From positions 248,001 through 312,000 of the forward strand of contig CAWGPM010000005.1 of the NCBI GenBank assembly GCA_963824415.1: 64,000 nt of DNA, in the 5' to 3' direction. Both the position numbers and the translations under genes were made by a program. Numbering within the stretch: the first letter of the stretch is position 1; each line of letters begins with the position of its first letter. Positions 60,114-64,000 of this stretch are shown piece after piece. The DNA is from JABDQA01 sp963824415. Lineage in GTDB: Bacteria; Desulfobacterota; Desulfobulbia; Desulfobulbales; Desulfocapsaceae. Under the pieces are notes generated by a model that did not search any database, was not told the origin of the DNA, and was given only the letters and a program-made list of their open reading frames with translations.

Positions 60114-62195
60114 GTGAAATCTGGAACCTCCGAGAATGATTCGCAGCCATATATTGAGAAAGCCATATTTATCCTCGGGATTATCGTCTCATTAATGCAC
60201 ATTTATTTTAATATATTCGCCATACTTCCCAACCTTCTTCAAAACTCGCTCCATTTCTCCGGATTTGCCCTTTTATGCGCCCTTGTCTACCCGATAAGAA
60301 AAACAAAAGAATCGCACAGGAGTGGTGTTTCTCTATTTGTTGATCTATCCATAGGGATAATCGCCGCTGTCTGCGCAATTTACATGATCAGCATGGAGGA
60401 TGCGATTTACGCGCGTGGCGTGCATTTGAGCAGAAACGAATGGCTAGCAGGTACCCTGCTCATCGTTACAGCCATTGAATTTACCAGGCGCACAACCGGC
60501 TGGATTATTCCTGTCCTCATTATCCTTGCTCTCTCCTATGTCGGCTGGTGGGGCAGTCTGATAGGAGGTGTATTCAAGTTCAGCGGGCTGACTGCCGAAA
60601 CTATACTTTTTAGATCGATATATGGTGATGACGGCATTTTTGGGAACATAGCCAGAATATCCTCGACTTTTGTCTTCATGTTTATCCTGTTCGGCGCATT
60701 TCTTTTAAAATCAGGTGCCGGAGAATTCGTCATAAACCTTGCCAGAGCAGCAGCTGGAAGATTAATTGGCGGACCGGGACTTGTCGCAGTCTTTGCCTCC
60801 GGCCTTACGGGGACCATTTCAGGTTCTGCTGTTGCCAATACCGCCTCAACCGGGGTTATTACTATCCCACTGATGAAACGGGCTGGATTCGAACCCAAAT
60901 TTGCTGCGGGGGTAGAAGCTGCAGCCTCGACCGGTGGGCAACTGATGCCGCCAATTATGGGGGCTGGCGCCTTTGTGATGGCCAGTTACACTCAAATCCC
61001 CTATACGACGATCGTAATTTACTCTGTCTTGCCGGCAATTCTATATTTTGCCACGGTTGGCTTTTTCGTGCGGGTAGAAGCAAAACGTTCAAATATCAAG
61101 GCGGTGGAAGATGAAAATCTTAAGCTATTCGAGGTGATAAAAACAGGAGGACTCCCTTTTCTCATACCGATTTCAGTTTTAATCGGATTGTTGATATATG
61201 GTTTTACCCCCACCTATGCTGCCGGTATTTCCATTGTCGCTGTTGTGGTCTCATCCTGGTTAACACCTAATAGAATGGGAATCAGAGGTATTTTTGAGGC
61301 CCTGGCGCTGGGCGCCAGAAATATGGTGATGACCGCTATTCTGCTCTGTACCGTCGGTTTGGTAGTCAACGTCATCGCCACGGCAGGCATCGGCAATACG
61401 TTCTCGCTAATGATCACCAACTGGTCCGGAAACAACCTGCTGATCGCCATCACTCTGATCGGCCTCGCCTCGCTTGTCCTCGGCATGGGACTGCCGGTAA
61501 CCGCCGCCTATATCGTGCTTGGCACCCTCTCGGCACCGGCACTCTATAATCTGATCGTCGATGGCCAGATCGTCCAGATTCTGGCCGCCGGAAACCTGGG
61601 TGAAGATGTGCAGGCGGTGCTGATGCTGGCCCTGCCCGATCAGCTCGAACTGCTGAACAAGCCCATGGCCATCGAGCAGGCCAGGCTGCTGCTCGACGCC
61701 ATCCCGCCAGGTCTGGCAGGTACACTCAGAGATATGGTGCTGTCACCCGAAGCAGCTATGTTTGCGCTGCTCTCCGCCCATATGATCATTTTCTGGCTCA
61801 GTCAGGACTCCAACGTGACCCCGCCGGTCTGCCTGGCTGCCTTTACCGCAGCAGCTATTGCCGACACGCCGCCAATGGCCACCGGTCTGCACTCCTGGAA
61901 AATCGCCAAAGGGCTTTACATCGTCCCGCTTCTTTTTGCCTACACCCCGATTCTTGGTGGCAGCTGGTATCAGATCCTGTCCATTTTCATCTTTGCCCTC
62001 GGCGGGCTGTACGCCTTTACCTGCTCACTGCAGGGTCATATGGAGCAGGCGGTATCCTTGCCCCTTAGACTGGTTCTGCTGGGGCTGGCCTTTTTCTTGC
62101 TTAAACCGACACTGGTCATAATCCAGGTTGGCGCCTTAACGATGCTGCTAATCCTGCTTGTTATTAACATCAGACAGAAAGCCAGAAACAGCTGA
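60114..62195 (+). CDS. TRAP transporter fused permease (4TM + 12TM)
   Basis: A 693-residue membrane protein in which the small DctQ-like and large DctM-like subunits are fused, the standard arrangement with TAXI binding proteins. It has about 16-18 hydrophobic segments. The DctM-like part shows GLTGTISGSAVANTASTGVITIPLM, TGGQLMPPIMGAGAFVMA and a second repeat with VLGMGLPVTAAYIVLGTLSAP. The start is a GTG with AGGTGT upstream. The first 540 bases are AT-richer than the rest, which may simply reflect hydrophobic codons. Confidence 0.92.
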   Translation: MKSGTSENDSQPYIEKAIFILGIIVSLMHIYFNIFAILPNLLQNSLHFSGFALLCALVYPIRKTKESHRSGVSLFVDLSIGIIAAVCAIYMISMEDAIYARGVHLSRNEWLAGTLLIVTAIEFTRRTTGWIIPVLIILALSYVGWWGSLIGGVFKFSGLTAETILFRSIYGDDGIFGNIARISSTFVFMFILFGAFLLKSGAGEFVINLARAAAGRLIGGPGLVAVFASGLTGTISGSAVANTASTGVITIPLMKRAGFEPKFAAGVEAAASTGGQLMPPIMGAGAFVMASYTQIPYTTIVIYSVLPAILYFATVGFFVRVEAKRSNIKAVEDENLKLFEVIKTGGLPFLIPISVLIGLLIYGFTPTYAAGISIVAVVVSSWLTPNRMGIRGIFEALALGARNMVMTAILLCTVGLVVNVIATAGIGNTFSLMITNWSGNNLLIAITLIGLASLVLGMGLPVTAAYIVLGTLSAPALYNLIVDGQIVQILAAGNLGEDVQAVLMLALPDQLELLNKPMAIEQARLLLDAIPPGLAGTLRDMVLSPEAAMFALLSAHMIIFWLSQDSNVTPPVCLAAFTAAAIADTPPMATGLHSWKIAKGLYIVPLLFAYTPILGGSWYQILSIFIFALGGLYAFTCSLQGHMEQAVSLPLRLVLLGLAFFLLKPTLVIIQVGALTMLLILLVINIRQKARNS

Positions 62196-62344
62196 AGCTG
62201 AGGCTGAACTGACGCAGTTCAATGCCGGAGCTGCTCAGCCTCTCGGCCACTCTCCATAATCTCCAGCACCGTTGCATCTATTGAACAAAAAACGGAGATG
62301 TTCCTGAAGAAGGAATACTAAGTTTCGGCAGGAGGAAAGATCAA

Positions 62345-62487
62345 GGCTACCTTGAAAAATTGTCTTTTCGCCCTAACTCTGCGTTGCGCGCAAAAATTTT
62401 ATCCTCGGAATATTACTTATATGCCTGCGGTAAAATTTTCACTTGTGCCTTGATTTTGATCGAAAATCCTAATTTTTCAAGGTACCC
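62345..62487 (-). repeat. Hairpin mobile-like repeat, copy 4 (inverted)
   Basis: A 143-bp element in the opposite orientation to the other copies, beginning GGCTACCTTGAAAAATT and ending AATTTTTCAAGGTACCC. It is flanked by TCAA on both sides (62341-62344 and 62488-62491), a perfect 4-bp duplication. Confidence 0.88.
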
Positions 62488-62515
62488 TCAAGGTTTACAT
62501 GAATGGGTCCAGAAT

Positions 62516-62764
62516 TTACTTTTGAAAAATATAGCTAATTGCCTTTAAAATGAGAGTACAGACACCCCCCCACAGAACACTGTTAAACGGAATAACTATA
62601 AACGACGATACGGGAAAATATGCCGCCGGCAGCATAAGAGTCCAGAAGAATAAGTGCCCAATACTTTGTTTTCCTTCAAGTCCGATTCCAAAGCATAAGA
62701 ATAAAAGGACAACCAGCAGAAAGTGGACCGAAGACAACAGTATCGTTAATTTGATAAAACTCAT
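62516..62764 (-). CDS. Small integral membrane protein, unknown function
   Basis: An 82-residue protein with two to three hydrophobic segments (about 5-27, 40-57 and 62-75). Its composition is typical of a membrane protein and there is no recognised family. AAGG precedes the ATG at 62764 by about five bases, whereas a TTG at 62779 would extend it slightly. The gene is short and isolated next to the repeat copy, so coding status is probable rather than certain. Confidence 0.5.
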   Translation of the reverse strand: MSFIKLTILLSSVHFLLVVLLFLCFGIGLEGKQSIGHLFFWTLMLPAAYFPVSSFIVIPFNSVLWGGVCTLILKAISYIFQK

Positions 62765-63171
62765 TTTAGCCTTGCTCAATATCTATCTTGTCCTCTAATC
62801 ATAGCCCTTTGACTACTCTTCAGAAATTATAGATTAATCCGGGCTCAGTGTCTGCTCAGCCATGTATCTTTCTAGAAATAGAATATATCCAAATGAAATA
62901 TATAAAGATTATTCTTTCGCAGAGAACAAGGATTCTTCCCGAAAACGTTCTACCGTGCCCTAATTGTCACGAGTTTACCTTGTTGACACTGCCCACTTGA
63001 AAACCTGTCTTGTATACATCGTGAATGTTCTACACCGGTTTATCCGGGGGAGTTCAATCTCATAGTCTCTGCAAGGTTCGGTTTGACAGAATAATCTTGT
63101 CCTTCAGCTGAGAAAATATATATGATAGGATTAGGTGATATATTGTTCCTTTGCTGAAGAGAGTTATCGAA
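62765..63171. other. Intergenic region before the HD-GYP gene
   Basis: About 400 bp divergent gap without supported ORF or RNA. TTGACA at about 62983 could be a -35 box, but no -10 box at proper spacing is convincing. Confidence 0.35.
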
Positions 63172-64000
63172 ATGCCTGAGAAGCCAACATTTCAAAATCT
63201 GACCGAACTGATCGATCAAGAAGGATATATTGGTTTAGATCATAACACCACGATGGAGGAATTTGCCAGGGTAACCTCTATTTTAAAGGCAACCCTCGAA
63301 TCCACGGCAGACGGCATTGTGATTGTCAACCTTGATGGCAGAGTCGTAAATTTCAACCGCAGATTTCAGGCATTGTGCGGTATTTCCGACCACCTTATGA
63401 AATCCATGGACGACAATCAGATTCTGGCCCGTTTCATGAATCTGGTAAAGGTTCCCGAGACCTTCCTCGACAAAGTCGGGGAAATTTATGAGAGTCCTGA
63501 CGCTGCAGTTAAAGATATCATCGAATTCAAGGATGGTAGAATTTTCGAGCGGTTTTCGCTTCCCCAGGTTCTTGATGGAAAAACCGTCGGCAGGGTCTGG
63601 AGTTTTAGAGATATCACCGATTTCAGACGTACAGAAGATGAATTGCGAGAAACCTTAAAAACGCTTAGAATGGCCCTCGGGGGTACCATTCAGGCGATTG
63701 CTTTAACAGTCGAGAAAAGGGACCCCTATACGGCAGGTCATCAGCAACGCGTTTCCGATTTGGCTCGGGCCATTGCCACTGAAATGCGACTTTCAAAGAA
63801 CATCATCGACGGCATTCGACTGGCGGGATCAATACATGATCTGGGGAAAAGCAGTGTACCGACAGATATATTAAGTAAGCCGGGAAAACTGACAGAGCAC
63901 GAATTCGCCATCATTAAGACCCATCCGGAAGTTGGTTTTGATATCCTTAAAGGAATCCGTTTTCCCTGGCCCATTGCCAAGACAGTACTCCAGCATCACG
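63172..64000 (+). CDS. PAS domain / HD-GYP phosphodiesterase, N-terminal part
   Basis: An open frame from the ATG at 63172 runs off the window (276 codons visible). Residues about 35-160 form a PAS domain with its typical ESTADGIVIVNLDGRVVNFN beginning and VWSFRDITDFRRTEDEL C-cap. An HD-GYP domain follows: YTAGHQQRVSDLARAIA, the metal motif HDLGK (near residue 222) and ILSKPGKLTEHEFAIIKTHP. The GYP segment lies beyond the edge. Such proteins hydrolyse c-di-GMP under control of a sensed signal, and the window also has a c-di-GMP riboswitch at 34.9 kb. The HDLGKSSVP spacing keeps the metal ligands. Confidence 0.9.
   Translation, partial: MPEKPTFQNLTELIDQEGYIGLDHNTTMEEFARVTSILKATLESTADGIVIVNLDGRVVNFNRRFQALCGISDHLMKSMDDNQILARFMNLVKVPETFLDKVGEIYESPDAAVKDIIEFKDGRIFERFSLPQVLDGKTVGRVWSFRDITDFRRTEDELRETLKTLRMALGGTIQAIALTVEKRDPYTAGHQQRVSDLARAIATEMRLSKNIIDGIRLAGSIHDLGKSSVPTDILSKPGKLTEHEFAIIKTHPEVGFDILKGIRFPWPIAKTVLQHH

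Noticed and set aside
63010..63019. TTGTATACAT, similar to the GntR operator core
   Set aside because: The symmetry does not extend beyond the core, unlike the 20-bp site at 10461, and it is not near a related gene.

Overview
The window looks like chromosome from a Gram-negative, anaerobic, sulfate-reducer-type bacterium of the Desulfobacterota (Desulfobulbales-like). This is inferred from gene content: a pta-ackA-lldG-lldEF lactate/acetate module arranged as in Desulfovibrio, a 2-oxoacid:ferredoxin-type oxidoreductase, TTT and TAXI-TRAP transporters, nif-type regulators, sigma-54 activators and c-di-GMP signalling. No rRNA, tRNA, CRISPR array or transposase gene was seen.

Layout. 0-10 kb holds housekeeping and metabolic genes: the end of a sigma-54 activator, pyrC, nfsA, korA plus a fused korB-korC, a dienelactone-hydrolase-like protein, a Gfo/Idh oxidoreductase, thiD and a D-lyxose-isomerase-like cupin. 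10.5-18.3 kb is a GntR-controlled organic-acid locus: tctC-tctB-tctA, a TIM-barrel isomerase, a four-carbon acid sugar kinase and a divergent PanB. 18.5-20.1 kb has a periplasmic coiled-coil protein and a LysE exporter. 21.1-29.7 kb is an AT-richer carbohydrate ABC-importer operon with a NagB-like enzyme, two dehydrogenases and a ChbG-like deacetylase. 30.4-37.1 kb is accessory: TauE/SafE, TetR, a 4Fe-4S protein, a TylF methyltransferase, a secreted orphan behind a c-di-GMP riboswitch, and ada. 38.1-42.1 kb is nitrogen control: nifA, amtB, glnB and a small orphan. 42.4-51.8 kb holds an M32 carboxypeptidase, yhhQ behind a preQ1 riboswitch, asd, a SpoIIE-type phosphatase and small proteins. 51.8-58.0 kb is the lactate-to-acetate operon on the minus strand. 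58.1-64 kb has a PA14-like protein, a TAXI-TRAP transporter and the start of a PAS/HD-GYP gene.

The most striking observation is a gutted nif operon. A frameshifted 5' fragment of nifH (37.5 kb, minus strand) sits next to nifA, and a frameshifted 3' fragment of nifB (20.2 kb, minus strand) lies 17 kb away. These are the first and last genes of the usual nifH...nifB operon, in the expected order and strand. Everything between them is unrelated and mostly AT-richer, so the operon interior appears to have been replaced. The neighbouring NifA has a degenerate GAFTGA loop, as expected if its targets were lost.

A second cross-cutting feature is a family of about 142-bp hairpin elements (four full copies and one end fragment) with inverted termini and 4-bp TNNA target duplications. 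It looks like a non-autonomous mobile element, and one end fragment supplies the 3' end of the riboswitch-controlled orphan gene.
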